Notes: generated by a model from the letters alone, not told the origin. A stretch of 64,000 bases of DNA from Nocardioides soli (GCF_014191495.1 NZ_JACHWR010000002.1:558001-622000), one strand, 5' to 3'. Positions 44,153 to 53,019 are shown, counted from the first letter of the stretch. Program-made: numbers and translations.

Positions 44153-45174
44153 GCACAACCGATCCAGGTCCGCGGGTGCTGGTCGCCCCGGACTCCTTCA
44201 AGGGCACGATGTCCGCGGCCGTCGTCGCCGACGCCTTGGCGGCGGGGGTGCGCGAGGCGGGTGGCGAGACCGACGTGTGCCCGGTCGCCGACGGTGGCGA
44301 GGGGACACTGGAGGCGCTGCGGGCGAGCGTCCCCGGGACGGATGTCGAGCACGCCGTCATCGCCCCCGACGGCCGCCAGGTCTGGGCGAGCTACCTGCTC
44401 TCCGAGGACGGCCGCACCGCGGTGGTCGAGACCGCGTCGGCCAGCGGCCTGCACCTGATCGACCCCGAGACCGTCGACGCCTACGCCGCGACCAGTGCCG
44501 GCACCGGCCAGCTCCTCACCGCGGCGGCGTCGTCCGGTGTGGCGGAGATCGTCCTCGGGGTCGGAGGCAGCGGCTTCTCCGACGGGGGCCTCGGGGCACT
44601 GGCCGCGATCGAGGCGGGCGGGGGACTCGGCCGGACCCGCCTCGTCGTGCTGTGCGACGTGGTCACCACCTACCAGGACGCCGCGCGCGTGTACGGGCCG
44701 CAGAAGGGCGCCGACCCCGAGTCCGTCGAGCGTCTCACCGAGCGACTGGACACCGTCGCGTCGTCGTTCCCCCGCGATCCTCGCGAGGTCGCGCGAACGG
44801 GAGCCGCCGGCGGCCTCGCCGGCGCCCTGTGGGCGGGCCACGACGCCGAGCTGGTCTCCGGTATCGACGAGGTCCTGCGCCGGGTCGGGTTCGAGGACCG
44901 CCTGGCCCGCGCCGACCTGGTCCTCACCGGCGAGGGTCGCCTGGACTCCCAGACCGCCCAGGGCAAGGTCATCGACGGCGTCACCCGGTGGGCGCGGGCC
45001 GCGGCCGTGCCCGTGTACGCCGCCGTGGGCCAGCACCGCGCGGAGCCCGCCGTCCTGGCCGGGCTCGGCATCGCCGACGTCCGCGAGGCCGGGACCCCCG
45101 AACAGCTGCGCGCAGCAGCCCGCGACATCACCCGCCAGCACATCGCCGTGTCCGGCAGCAGAACGAGGAAGTGA
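44149..45174 (+). CDS. Glycerate kinase (type I, GlxK/GarK-like)
   Basis: This 341-residue protein has the diagnostic start VLVAPDSFKGTMSA and the motifs VADGGEGTLEAL, GVGGSGFSDGG, YGPQKGADPESV, and LTGEGRLDSQTAQGK. It phosphorylates D-glycerate to phosphoglycerate, feeding central metabolism. Its presence in the operon is the best clue to the pathway: glycerate should be one product of carbon-chain cleavage. ATG 44149 overlaps the isomerase stop. Confidence 0.93.
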   Translation: MSTTDPGPRVLVAPDSFKGTMSAAVVADALAAGVREAGGETDVCPVADGGEGTLEALRASVPGTDVEHAVIAPDGRQVWASYLLSEDGRTAVVETASASGLHLIDPETVDAYAATSAGTGQLLTAAASSGVAEIVLGVGGSGFSDGGLGALAAIEAGGGLGRTRLVVLCDVVTTYQDAARVYGPQKGADPESVERLTERLDTVASSFPRDPREVARTGAAGGLAGALWAGHDAELVSGIDEVLRRVGFEDRLARADLVLTGEGRLDSQTAQGKVIDGVTRWARAAAVPVYAAVGQHRAEPAVLAGLGIADVREAGTPEQLRAAARDITRQHIAVSGSRTRK

Positions 45175-45178
45175 GCTC

Positions 45179-46780
45179 ATGAACCGCTACACCTACGTCA
45201 TCATCGGTGCCGGCGCCGCCGGCTGCGTCCTCGCGAACCGCCTGAGCGCCGACCCGGGCAACCAGGTCCTGCTGCTCGAGGCCGGCGCCAGGGACCGGCA
45301 CCCGCTGCTCAAGATCCCCGCGGGCTTCGCCAAGCTGATGGGCACCTCCGCGAACTGGATCTTCGACACCGCCCCGCAGCGGCACATGGAGAACAGGCGG
45401 ATGTTCCTCCCGCAGGGCAAGGTGCTCGGCGGCAGCACGTCGATCAACGCCATGCTCTACGTGCGCGGCAACCGGCTCGACTACGACGAGTGGGCCGACC
45501 TCGGGTGCAAGGGCTGGTCGTACGACGAGGTGCTGCCCTACTTCAAGGTGCACGAGCGCAACGAGCGCCTCGCCGACGAGTACCACGGCATCGACGGCGA
45601 GCTCAACGTCGCCGACCAGATCCAGACCAACCCGACCACCCGGGCCTTCATGCGGGCGGCGCAGGAGGTCGGCATCCGGCGCACCGACGACCCGAACGGC
45701 GCGAGCCAGGACGGCGTGTTCTTCCACCAGGTCACCCAGCGCAACGCCCGTCGCGAGAGCGCCTCGACGGCGTTCCTCCACCCCGTCCTCGGCCGCTCCA
45801 ACCTCACCGTCCGCACCGGTGCCGAGGTCACCAGGATCGTGGTCGAGGACGGCCGCGCCACCGGTGTCGAGTACACCCTCAAGGGGGAGCGCCAGGTCGT
45901 GCGGGCCGACCGCGAGGTCGTGCTCAGCGCCGGCGCCATCAACTCGCCCCGGCTGCTGCTGCTCTCGGGCATCGGGCCGGCCGACGAGCTGCGTGCGGTC
46001 GGCGTCGACCCCGTCCACGACCTGCCCGGCGTGGGCAAGAACCTGCGCGACCAGCTCGAGGTCTACATCACCCGCGAGGCCGCCGAGCCGATCACCTACA
46101 GCGGTGAGGACCGTTGGCACCGGGCCCTCAGGCACGCGGTCGAGTACGGCCTGTTCCGCACCGGTCCGGCCACCGCGACGATCACCGAGGGCGGTGCGTT
46201 CGTGAGCAGCTCGGACGCCGTCCGATCACCCGACCTGCAGCTGCACTTCCTGCCCGCGTACGTCGTGTGGAAGGACGAGGCCCGCAACGCCGAACGGATC
46301 CCGGGCCACGGCGTCACGCTGCTGGCCTGCAACGTCCGCCCGCTCAGCAGCGGGTCGGTGACGCTCACCTCGGCGAACCCCGCGGACACCCCCGTCGTCG
46401 ACCCCAACTACCTCGCCGACGAGCGCGACCTGGAGGTCTCCGTCGCGGGGTTCAAGCTGATGCGCACGGTGTTCGACGCTCCCGCGTTCCGGGGCATCCT
46501 GAAGCAGGAGCAGCTGCCCGGCCCGTCGGTGCAGACCGACGACGAGATCCGCGACTACATCCGCAAGTGGGGCAAGACCGACTACCACCCGGTGGGCAGC
46601 TGCAAGATGGGCGTCGACGACCTCGCCGTGGTCGACCCCGAGCTGCGGGTGCGCGGCCTCGACGGGCTACGCGTCATCGACTCCTCGATCATGCCGACGA
46701 TCATCAGCGGCAACACCCAGGCGCCGTCGATGATGATCGGTGAGAAGGGCGCCGCGCTGGTGCTCGGCGCCGAGCTCTGA
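45179..46780 (+). CDS. GMC-family FAD oxidoreductase (choline/polyol dehydrogenase type)
   Basis: This 533-residue GMC flavoenzyme has FAD-binding YVIIGAGAAGCVLANRLS and LLLEAG. The GMC signatures are GKVLGGSTSINAMLYVRGN and GAINSPRLLLLSGIGP. The active-site His lies in YHPVGSCKMG and the terminal Asn in ISGNTQAPSMM. It oxidises a primary or secondary alcohol. It closes the sugar operon 4 bp after the kinase stop and probably catalyses the first oxidation of the imported polyol or sugar, followed by the ALDH. The natural electron acceptor is unknown. Confidence 0.93.
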   Translation: MNRYTYVIIGAGAAGCVLANRLSADPGNQVLLLEAGARDRHPLLKIPAGFAKLMGTSANWIFDTAPQRHMENRRMFLPQGKVLGGSTSINAMLYVRGNRLDYDEWADLGCKGWSYDEVLPYFKVHERNERLADEYHGIDGELNVADQIQTNPTTRAFMRAAQEVGIRRTDDPNGASQDGVFFHQVTQRNARRESASTAFLHPVLGRSNLTVRTGAEVTRIVVEDGRATGVEYTLKGERQVVRADREVVLSAGAINSPRLLLLSGIGPADELRAVGVDPVHDLPGVGKNLRDQLEVYITREAAEPITYSGEDRWHRALRHAVEYGLFRTGPATATITEGGAFVSSSDAVRSPDLQLHFLPAYVVWKDEARNAERIPGHGVTLLACNVRPLSSGSVTLTSANPADTPVVDPNYLADERDLEVSVAGFKLMRTVFDAPAFRGILKQEQLPGPSVQTDDEIRDYIRKWGKTDYHPVGSCKMGVDDLAVVDPELRVRGLDGLRVIDSSIMPTIISGNTQAPSMMIGEKGAALVLGAEL

Positions 46781-46878
46781 CGGGGCGGGCGCTGCTCCTG
46801 CGCCTACCCAGATGTCGGGACGAGATGGCCGGGGAAATGCGTTACGTTCGATCGAGGGTCCGTCCCGAGAGGTGACTC

Positions 46879-47367
46879 ATGACGGAGCAAACGACGCAAT
46901 CGACAGTCACGCAATGCCCCTTCTGCAAGGAAGACATCCAGGCCGAGGCCACCGTCTGCCGGCACTGCGGGTCGCGTCTCAAACCTCATGGTGCCGACCA
47001 TGGTGGGGTCTGCCCCTTCTGCAAGGAGACCATCCACCCGGAGGCCACGCGCTGCAAGCACTGCCGCTCCGACCTCACGCCGGCCGCGACGCGGAGCAGC
47101 GGCGGCGACTGCGGTTGCGGCGGTGGTTGCGGCGGTGGTTGCGGCGGCTGCCAGTCGATGGGCATGCTCCCGCAGTACGCCATGCCCGGACCGGCGGCCG
47201 CGTCGTTCCAGCCCGCGTTCCGTGAGCGGTACGGCGTCGGGGGCGAGTGCTACAACCGCTGCATGCTGTACTGCAGCGGGCCGGCGTGTGACTGGATCTG
47301 CTCGTTCATCTGCGAGCACGCACCGGTCACGACCCGGCCGGTCGACCCGGTGTTCTTGACCCGCTGA
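46879..47367 (+). CDS. Double zinc-ribbon protein with Cys/Gly-rich segment
   Basis: This 162-residue protein starts with two zinc ribbons: CPFCKEDIQAEATVCRHCG, and CPFCKETIHPEATRCKHC. A Gly-Cys tract CGCGGGCGGGCGGC follows, and then a Cys-rich tail GGECYNRCMLYCSGPACDW and ICSFICEH. It has about 21 cysteines. There is no signal peptide, though the tail is hydrophobic. The zinc ribbons may bind nucleic acid or a partner; the Gly-Cys tract could bind metal or carry thiol modifications. The gene stands alone and is followed by a large inverted repeat. I do not recognise a family for the tail. Confidence 0.8.
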   Translation: MTEQTTQSTVTQCPFCKEDIQAEATVCRHCGSRLKPHGADHGGVCPFCKETIHPEATRCKHCRSDLTPAATRSSGGDCGCGGGCGGGCGGCQSMGMLPQYAMPGPAAASFQPAFRERYGVGGECYNRCMLYCSGPACDWICSFICEHAPVTTRPVDPVFLTR

Positions 47368-47452
47368 CTAGTGGCCATCACCGGAAGTTCTTCGGGTGGC
47401 CCGCACCCCGGGCACGGGCCACCCCCGAGGAACTTCCAGCGACGACCACTAG
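47368..47452. repeat. 85-bp imperfect inverted repeat
   Basis: It begins one base after the zinc-ribbon stop. The arms start CTAGTGG and end CCACTAG, each about 37 bp, with nearly identical inner parts GGAAGTTC...GGGTGGCCCG and CGGGCCACCC...GAACTTCC, and a roughly 11-base centre. The few mismatches are mostly transitions. This is larger than a usual terminator and could be a small mobile palindrome or a strong RNA stem. Confidence 0.8.
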
Positions 47453-47461
47453 CGACCCGGA

Positions 47462-47497
47462 CGAGGGCCCCGCACAGATCACTGTGCGGGGCCCTCG
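47462..47497. terminator. Bidirectional terminator
   Basis: A perfect 16-bp stem, CGAGGGCCCCGCACAG (47462-47477) and its complement (47482-47497), encloses the 4-base loop ATCA. It lies between convergent genes ending at 47367 (+) and 47512 (-). It is the strongest terminator-like hairpin in the window. Confidence 0.88.
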
Positions 47498-47511
47498 CCG
47501 TCTCGCCCCCG

Positions 47512-50500
47512 TCAGTCGAGCAGGTGATCGAGCGCCCGCCCCATCACCGCGGCGCGCTCCGCCGAGGTGGACACGCCCTCGAGGCCGAAGCCCATCAGCA
47601 GCGAGTGCGGCGTGGCGATGACGTTGCCGACCGGGAACCCGGATGCGTCGGTGCGCTCGAAGTCGTTCGAGTTCGACGCGCTGCCCGGGGGCGGTCCGGA
47701 GACCGTCCATCCGTCGAGTCCCGTCTCGAACGACGTGCTCGTGCCGTCGGGCAGCGTGATGTCGTCGAGGAAGACACCGATGCCCTGCGTGGCCCAGTCG
47801 CTGGCGTAGGCGATGGAGATCTCGACGGTCTGGCCGGCGTACCCGTCCAGGTCGACGCTCCACTCCTGCCAGCCGCCCGAGTTGCCGCTGGCGGCGTTCC
47901 ACGCGCCCGTGGTCCCGGTCGGGTCGCAGGCCGAGGCGCCCGTCTGCGTCTGGTAGTGGTCGAGCTGCGGGTGCAAGGTGCGCCAGCCGCCCGAGTTCTC
48001 CTGCTTGCAGCTCTCGCCCGTGTTCTGCGTGGTGTGGCCGTTGGCGTCCGGGAGCGTCGTCCAGTCGTCCTGGCCCGGGGTCCTCGCCTCCACGAACAGG
48101 TGATCCCAGTCGGCCTCGGTGTCGTACGACGTCCAGAACGTCATCGACCCACCGGAGGCCGGGACCGCGATCTCGCGGGTCAGCCTCTTGTAGGACACGT
48201 CGGCGATCTGGGAGTAGACGTAGTGCGCTCCCGTGTGTGGGTCGAACGGCCCGCCCGGCTTGTCGTACCGCGCGGCCGGCCAGCTCTCGAACTGCGGGAA
48301 CCGGTCGGGCGGCAGGATGCCGCTGGTCGACAGGAACGACGAACGCCGCGTGGTGTTCCCCGCGAGGACGGGATCGTCGAGGCCCCAGGACAGGCCGGTG
48401 AACGGGTCGGCGACGCCGCTCGCGTCGAACGCGGCGCCGGTGTCGTCGAGGCCGTCACCGGCCACGGCGAGGTACGCCCCGAAGTAGTACTGCAGCACGT
48501 CATGGGTCTGGTCACCACCGCCGAACGAGCCCCAGAGCGGCAGGCATCGCCGCGGGTCGATGTCGGCCGGCGGCGGGTTGCACGCGACCTCGCCCTTCGG
48601 GTCGTACATCTGGTTGCCGACGTTGTTGGTGTACTGCTGGCCCGCGGAGTCGCCCGCGAACAGCACCCGTCCGCCCTCGTTCAGGTACGAGCGGAACTGC
48701 AGGATCTCGTCGAGGGCCAGCACGTCCGCGTTGCCGGCGCCCCGGCCGGCCGTCCGGGTCACCAGGTCGTTGCCCGTCTCCCAGACCACCGCGTCGTAGT
48801 GGCTGAGCACCCCGAGCGCGTCCGGCGCGAGGCGCCCGGCGGCGTCGACGTCGTAGACGTCCGCGTCCTCACCGTTGGCGGCCAGGGCGTCGACGTACGT
48901 GTCGGCGAAGTGCGGACCGTTCGGATCCTGCGCCGGCGAGGCGCCCGTGTAGTCCTCGGCCGCCACGACGAGCACGCGGTGGTCGGTCTCGGAGACGGCC
49001 TGGTAGGTGAACGACTCGCTCCGCTTCCCGCCGCCGGTGAACCACACCTCGACCGAGTCGCCGGGATCGGTACCCCTGACCACGCCGCGCATCTGGTGGT
49101 AGTAGACGGCCGCGGGGTCGTACCTCGACCCTCCCCTCCACTCCGAGGTCCGCGCGGTGCGCACGCGCCCGTCGTTGATGCGGTAGTTCAGGGTCACCCG
49201 TCCCAGGCTGCGCTTGGCGATCACGGCGACCGGCTGCGGGTCGCCGTAGGACTCCGTGAAGCTCAGCTGCGTGCCGGGATTGCTGCGTTTGTAGGGGTCC
49301 TGGCTGTCGATGTAGAACGGCTTGGTCCTGATCCCGGTGACGGTCTTCGGGTCGTCGGGGTCGCCGGCCGAGTTCGCCACGGACTGCGCGAACGGCAGGT
49401 TGCGCTCGAACTCCGCCTGCACCAGCGCCTCGTCGTCGGGGAACACGAATCCGCAGCCGTCACAGCCCTCCGACAGCTCCGGCGTCCAGGCCAGGGCGCC
49501 CGTCGCAGCGTGCGCGTAGTCGGTGGTCTCGCCGTTCGTGACATAGAGGACGTCCGAGCTCAGGCCCGGGTGGAAGTCCTCGATGGCCGGGGCGTCGAGG
49601 TTGCCGGACATCGCGTAGTAGATGGGGTCGTCCGCGGTCGGCGTGCTGGTCTGCCAGCCCTCGGCGTACAGCAGCCACTGGCCGTTGGAGTGGTAGTTGA
49701 CCTGGAACGCGAACCTGATCCGGTCGAGCAGCCTGACCATGGCCCGGGTCTCCGGTTCGGACGCCGGGCCGGGCCCGCGGTAGGTCTCGCTGGACTGGAT
49801 GGAGGACGAGCCCTCCTCGTCCCAGCCCCAGTGGTTGGGGAAGTTGCGGTTCGGGTCGACGCCGTCGCCGACCTGGGTCACGCCGTCGCCGTTGTTGTCG
49901 CGCAGGTTCTTCCGCCACAGCCGCTCGTGATCGAACGTGTACTGGTAGCCGTCGGGGTTGGCGACGAGGATGAACCAGAGCTCGGTCGACTGCAGCAGCT
50001 TGCGGACCGCACGGTCGTTGGCCCGCCAGCGGTCGATGTAGTAGTTCATCAGGCGCCGGTCGACCTCGGTCGAGATCCACTCCCGCGCGTGCTGGGTGGC
50101 GCTGAACAGCACGGCGGGTCGCCGACCGTCCTGCACGCCTCGGGCGCCCTGGGTCAGCTTGACCGCGATGATCTCGCGGCCCTGGCCGGTGTGGCCGAGG
50201 ACCTCGAGCTTCACGAGCTGGGGGTTGTTGCGCGCCGCGGCGTAGAGCTGGTCGCGGATGCCGCCCGGCTCGTCGTACGACCGCCAGACGTTGAATCCGT
50301 TGGCGGCCTGCGCCGCAGCGAACTGCCGGACGGTCTGGCCACCCTTGACCCGCGTGAGCCTCAGGTCGATGCCGCGGGCCCGCAGCCCGTCGGCCTGGGC
50401 CTTGTCGAGGACCAGGTCGAGCTCGACCCCCGACGCGGCCCGTCGCTGACCGCTCACGTCGACGCCCGCCTGGGTCAGCACGGAGAGCTGGTCCGGCGTC

Positions 50501-50637
50501 ACCGTCGCGGTGTACGCGTTCAGCCGGTCCGGTTCTCTGCCGGCGTTGCCCGTCGGTGCCGCCGTGGCCGTGGTGAGCCCCGCGCAGAGCGCGGCGATGA
50601 CGGCGAAGATGAGAGCGACAACCATGGACCGTCGCAT
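47512..50637 (-). CDS. Secreted M14 zinc carboxypeptidase, multidomain
   Basis: This 1041-residue protein has a signal peptide (RRSMVVALIFAVIAALCAGLTTATAA, cleavage after ATA-A likely). The M14 catalytic domain contains zinc ligands His and Glu in ATQHAREW, the second His in QVNYHSNGQ, and a catalytic Glu in WTPELSEGC. Long C-terminal regions follow. One resembles the jelly-roll domains of immune-inhibitor A-type peptidases (MTFWTSYDTEADWDHLFVEA); the end has a SFETGLDGWTV motif. ATG 50637 has GGGAGG before it. It probably releases C-terminal amino acids outside the cell. A perfect CRP/GlxR-type box lies 37 bp upstream. Confidence 0.92.
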   Translation of the reverse strand: MRRSMVVALIFAVIAALCAGLTTATAAPTGNAGREPDRLNAYTATVTPDQLSVLTQAGVDVSGQRRAASGVELDLVLDKAQADGLRARGIDLRLTRVKGGQTVRQFAAAQAANGFNVWRSYDEPGGIRDQLYAAARNNPQLVKLEVLGHTGQGREIIAVKLTQGARGVQDGRRPAVLFSATQHAREWISTEVDRRLMNYYIDRWRANDRAVRKLLQSTELWFILVANPDGYQYTFDHERLWRKNLRDNNGDGVTQVGDGVDPNRNFPNHWGWDEEGSSSIQSSETYRGPGPASEPETRAMVRLLDRIRFAFQVNYHSNGQWLLYAEGWQTSTPTADDPIYYAMSGNLDAPAIEDFHPGLSSDVLYVTNGETTDYAHAATGALAWTPELSEGCDGCGFVFPDDEALVQAEFERNLPFAQSVANSAGDPDDPKTVTGIRTKPFYIDSQDPYKRSNPGTQLSFTESYGDPQPVAVIAKRSLGRVTLNYRINDGRVRTARTSEWRGGSRYDPAAVYYHQMRGVVRGTDPGDSVEVWFTGGGKRSESFTYQAVSETDHRVLVVAAEDYTGASPAQDPNGPHFADTYVDALAANGEDADVYDVDAAGRLAPDALGVLSHYDAVVWETGNDLVTRTAGRGAGNADVLALDEILQFRSYLNEGGRVLFAGDSAGQQYTNNVGNQMYDPKGEVACNPPPADIDPRRCLPLWGSFGGGDQTHDVLQYYFGAYLAVAGDGLDDTGAAFDASGVADPFTGLSWGLDDPVLAGNTTRRSSFLSTSGILPPDRFPQFESWPAARYDKPGGPFDPHTGAHYVYSQIADVSYKRLTREIAVPASGGSMTFWTSYDTEADWDHLFVEARTPGQDDWTTLPDANGHTTQNTGESCKQENSGGWRTLHPQLDHYQTQTGASACDPTGTTGAWNAASGNSGGWQEWSVDLDGYAGQTVEISIAYASDWATQGIGVFLDDITLPDGTSTSFETGLDGWTVSGPPPGSASNSNDFERTDASGFPVGNVIATPHSLLMGFGLEGVSTSAERAAVMGRALDHLLD

Positions 50638-50673
50638 GATCCGACCTCCCGCCAGGCAGACATGACCTCTCAC

Positions 50674-50689
50674 TGTGACATTGGTCACA
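50674..50689. promoter_or_regulatory. CRP/GlxR-type operator TGTGACATTGGTCACA
   Basis: The site is TGTGA-N6-TCACA with full symmetry at every conserved position, the consensus of actinobacterial CRP/GlxR cAMP-receptor regulators. It lies 37 bp upstream of the carboxypeptidase start on the minus strand. On the other side is the end of the lactate monooxygenase-like gene. It predicts cAMP-dependent control of the secreted peptidase. Confidence 0.8.
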
Positions 50690-50741
50690 CCTGGCCCGCA
50701 ATGGTCATGCTGTGCCGTCGCCGGTCCCGCTGGGACCGGGG

Positions 50742-51902
50742 TCAGCAGCGCAGGAGCACCTCGCGGGTGAGCTCGGCGATGCCGGCGTAGCCGTTGAGGC
50801 CCATGGTCAGGTCGGCCTCGGCGAGCAGGCACGAGAGCACGAACTCGATGCCCGCCGTGCCGCCGAGCACCGCGCCGTAGCCGTAGGGGCGGCCGATCCC
50901 GACGGCGGTGGCGCCCAGGGCGAGGGCCTTGATCACGTCGGCGCCGGAGCGCACGCCGGAGTCGAACAGCACCGGAAGGCCGTCGGCGGCGTCGACCACC
51001 GCGGGCAGCAGCTCGAGGGCGGGGGCGCTGGCCGCCTGGCGGCCGCCGTGGTTGGAGCAGTAGATGCCGTCGACGCCCTCGTCCTTGGCCCGGCGCACGT
51101 CGTCGGGGTGGCCGATGCCCTTGAGCAACAGCGGCAGGTCGGTGAGATCGCGCAGCCAGGCGAGGTCGTCCCACGTCAGGGTCGGGTTGCCGAACGTCAT
51201 CGCCCAGTGCAGGGTCGCGGCGCCCGGGTCGTCCTCGGGCGACGCCGCGAGCCGGGACCGGAAGACCGGGTCGGAGAAGTAGTTGGCCAGGCAGGCGCCG
51301 CGCAGCTGCGGGAACGTCGCGTGCTGGAGGTCGCGGGGCCGGAAGCCGAGCGTCCAGGTGTCGAGGGTGACCACGATGCCGCGGAAGCCCGCCGCCTCGG
51401 CGCGGCGGACCAGGCTCTCCGCCACCTCGCGATCGTTGGGCGTGTAGAGCTGGAAGAACCCCGGGGTGTCGCCGAGGGCAGCGGCGACCTCCTCCAGCGG
51501 GTCCTGCATCAGCGTCGAGGCGATCATCGGGATGCCGGACGAGGCCGACGCCGCGGCGGCCGCGAGGTCGCCGTGCCCGTCGTCGGTCATCACCCCGAGC
51601 ACACCGATCGGCGCCATCAGGACCGGCGCCGGCAGTCGGTGGCCGAAGAGCTCGACCGAGAGGTCGCGCTCGGCGGCCCCCGACAGCATCCGCGGCAGGA
51701 TGCCCCAGCGCTCGAACGCCGCGACGTTCGCCCGCTGGGTGTGCTCGTCGCCGGCGCCGCCCGCGACGTAGTCCCACAGCCGATGCTCCATCTTCGCCTG
51801 GGCCGCTGCCTCAAGCCCGGCGAAGGTGAGCGGGTACGCCGGCAGCTCTCCGCCCAGGCCCGCGAGGTAGAGGCCGATCTGGAAGTCCGCGTAGTTCGCC
51901 AT
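50742..51902 (-). CDS. FMN-dependent alpha-hydroxy-acid oxidase (lactate 2-monooxygenase-like)
   Basis: This 386-residue protein belongs to the FMN alpha-hydroxy-acid dehydrogenase family. It shows YVAGGAGDEHT, VLMAPIGVLG, FFQLYTPNDR, VVTLDTWTLGFRPRD, LLLKGIGHPDD, the active-site SNHGGRQ, and LFDSGVRSGADVIKALALGATAVGIGRPY. The extra loop and YGAVLGGTAGIE fit lactate 2-monooxygenase rather than lactate oxidase. It would turn L-lactate and oxygen into acetate and CO2. It is transcribed alone. Confidence 0.9.
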   Translation of the reverse strand: MANYADFQIGLYLAGLGGELPAYPLTFAGLEAAAQAKMEHRLWDYVAGGAGDEHTQRANVAAFERWGILPRMLSGAAERDLSVELFGHRLPAPVLMAPIGVLGVMTDDGHGDLAAAAASASSGIPMIASTLMQDPLEEVAAALGDTPGFFQLYTPNDREVAESLVRRAEAAGFRGIVVTLDTWTLGFRPRDLQHATFPQLRGACLANYFSDPVFRSRLAASPEDDPGAATLHWAMTFGNPTLTWDDLAWLRDLTDLPLLLKGIGHPDDVRRAKDEGVDGIYCSNHGGRQAASAPALELLPAVVDAADGLPVLFDSGVRSGADVIKALALGATAVGIGRPYGYGAVLGGTAGIEFVLSCLLAEADLTMGLNGYAGIAELTREVLLRC

Positions 51903-51927
51903 GGCGGCATCCTGCCGCGTCGGCAGG

Positions 51928-52278
51928 TCAGGCGGGCAGTACGTCGCCGCGCTCGTCGACCAGGGCGTCCGGTGCGCTCAGCCGCCAGGCCTCGAAGGTG
52001 AGCTCCGCGAGCTCGTCGCGCGCGACGCCGTCGAGGTGGACCACCACCCACCCGAAGGCGCCGGCCGTGAACTGGATCTCGAAGACGTCGGGTCGCTCGG
52101 CGACCAGGCCGAGCTGCTCCGCGATGGTCTGCTTCAGCCCCACCGTGGCGGTGGCCGGCCAGAGGTAGCCGAAGGCGCGGCCAGCGACCTCGAAGCGGCT
52201 CCACCGGTCGGTGTCGTGCCGGCCGACGGCGGGCAGCTGAGCGACGAGCTCGAGGAAGTCGGGGATCCGGGAGGGCAC
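51928..52278 (-). CDS. MmcQ/YjbR-family protein
   Basis: This 116-residue protein is of the CyaY-like MmcQ/YjbR fold: FLELVAQLPAV, RWSRFEVAGRAFGYLWP, VGLKQTIAEQLGLVAERPDVFEIQF, and GWVVVHLDG. The GTG 52278 is chosen because GGGAGGATCC precedes it. The role is thought to be DNA- or nucleotide-related but is not established. It is divergent from the acyltransferase gene. Confidence 0.8.
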   Translation of the reverse strand: MPSRIPDFLELVAQLPAVGRHDTDRWSRFEVAGRAFGYLWPATATVGLKQTIAEQLGLVAERPDVFEIQFTAGAFGWVVVHLDGVARDELAELTFEAWRLSAPDALVDERGDVLPA

Positions 52279-52311
52279 CCCCGGATCCTCCCAGGCGGCT
52301 ACCCTCCGACC

Positions 52312-53007
52312 GTGGACATGGGCATCAAGCGGCTGCTGAACCGGGGCGTGCTGGCCGGCTGGCGCTGGCTCGACCGGGCCGGGGAGATCACGCCCGGCAC
52401 CCGGGCCGCGGACGGCTTCGGCAGCTTCGGGTCCGGCACCAGCATCGGCTTCCCGGTGGCGACGCTGATGGGCACCCGGTCGATCCACCTGGGGTCGGGC
52501 ATCCTCATCGGTCGCCAGGTGACGCTCTCGGTCGGCTACGGCCCCGACGACGCCGGGATCCCCGAGCGAGGGCTGGTGATCGGCGACCGCTGCGTGATCG
52601 GCGCCCGGTGCAGCCTGGTCGCCCATGCCTCGATCGAGCTCGGCGACGACGTGTGGTTCGGCCAGGACGTCTTCGTCTGCGACGCCAGCCACGGCTACCA
52701 GGACCCGGACCTGCCGATCGGCGAGCAGTTCGGCGGCCATCTGCCGGTGCGGATCGGGTCGGGCTCGTGGATCGGCCACGGCGCGATCATCCTGCCCGGC
52801 GCCACCATCGGCCGGAACGTCGTGGTCGCCGCCGGCTCGGTCGTCCGGGGCGAGGTGGCCGACCACACGGTGGTGGGCGGTGCGCCCGCCCGGCTGCTGC
52901 GCCGGCTCGAGCCGGGCGTCGGCTGGGTCGGACCCCGCGGCGACGTACGCCCCGTGCTGCGCGGCCACTTCGGCGAGGCCGACGAGAGCGGGTTCGTGAG
53001 CGCCTGA
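52312..53007 (+). CDS. Hexapeptide-repeat acyltransferase
   Basis: This protein of about 231 residues has left-handed beta-helix repeats: SIHLGSGILIGRQVTLSV, LVIGDRCVIGARCSLVAH, ASIELGDDVWFGQDVFVC, then PVRIGSGSWIGHGAIILPGA and RNVVVAAGSVV. SHGYQDPD contains the His of the active site. It transfers an acetyl or acyl group to a sugar or antibiotic-type acceptor. GTG 52312 or ATG 52318 may be the start; no ribosome site decides. Confidence 0.87.
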   Translation: MDMGIKRLLNRGVLAGWRWLDRAGEITPGTRAADGFGSFGSGTSIGFPVATLMGTRSIHLGSGILIGRQVTLSVGYGPDDAGIPERGLVIGDRCVIGARCSLVAHASIELGDDVWFGQDVFVCDASHGYQDPDLPIGEQFGGHLPVRIGSGSWIGHGAIILPGATIGRNVVVAAGSVVRGEVADHTVVGGAPARLLRRLEPGVGWVGPRGDVRPVLRGHFGEADESGFVSA

Positions 53008-53019
53008 CGGGCGGCCGCG

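Noticed and set aside
47371..50790. Antisense open frame of 1139 codons opposite the M14 carboxypeptidase
   Set aside because: Composition is typical of a shadow of a GC-rich gene; it has no recognisable domain and the minus-strand peptidase has full catalytic motifs and a signal peptide.
50638..51777. N-terminal extension of the carboxypeptidase to an upstream start
   Set aside because: The extension is Arg/Pro-rich nonsense that overlaps the lactate monooxygenase-like gene on the same strand in another frame. The signal peptide and ribosome site put the start at 50637.
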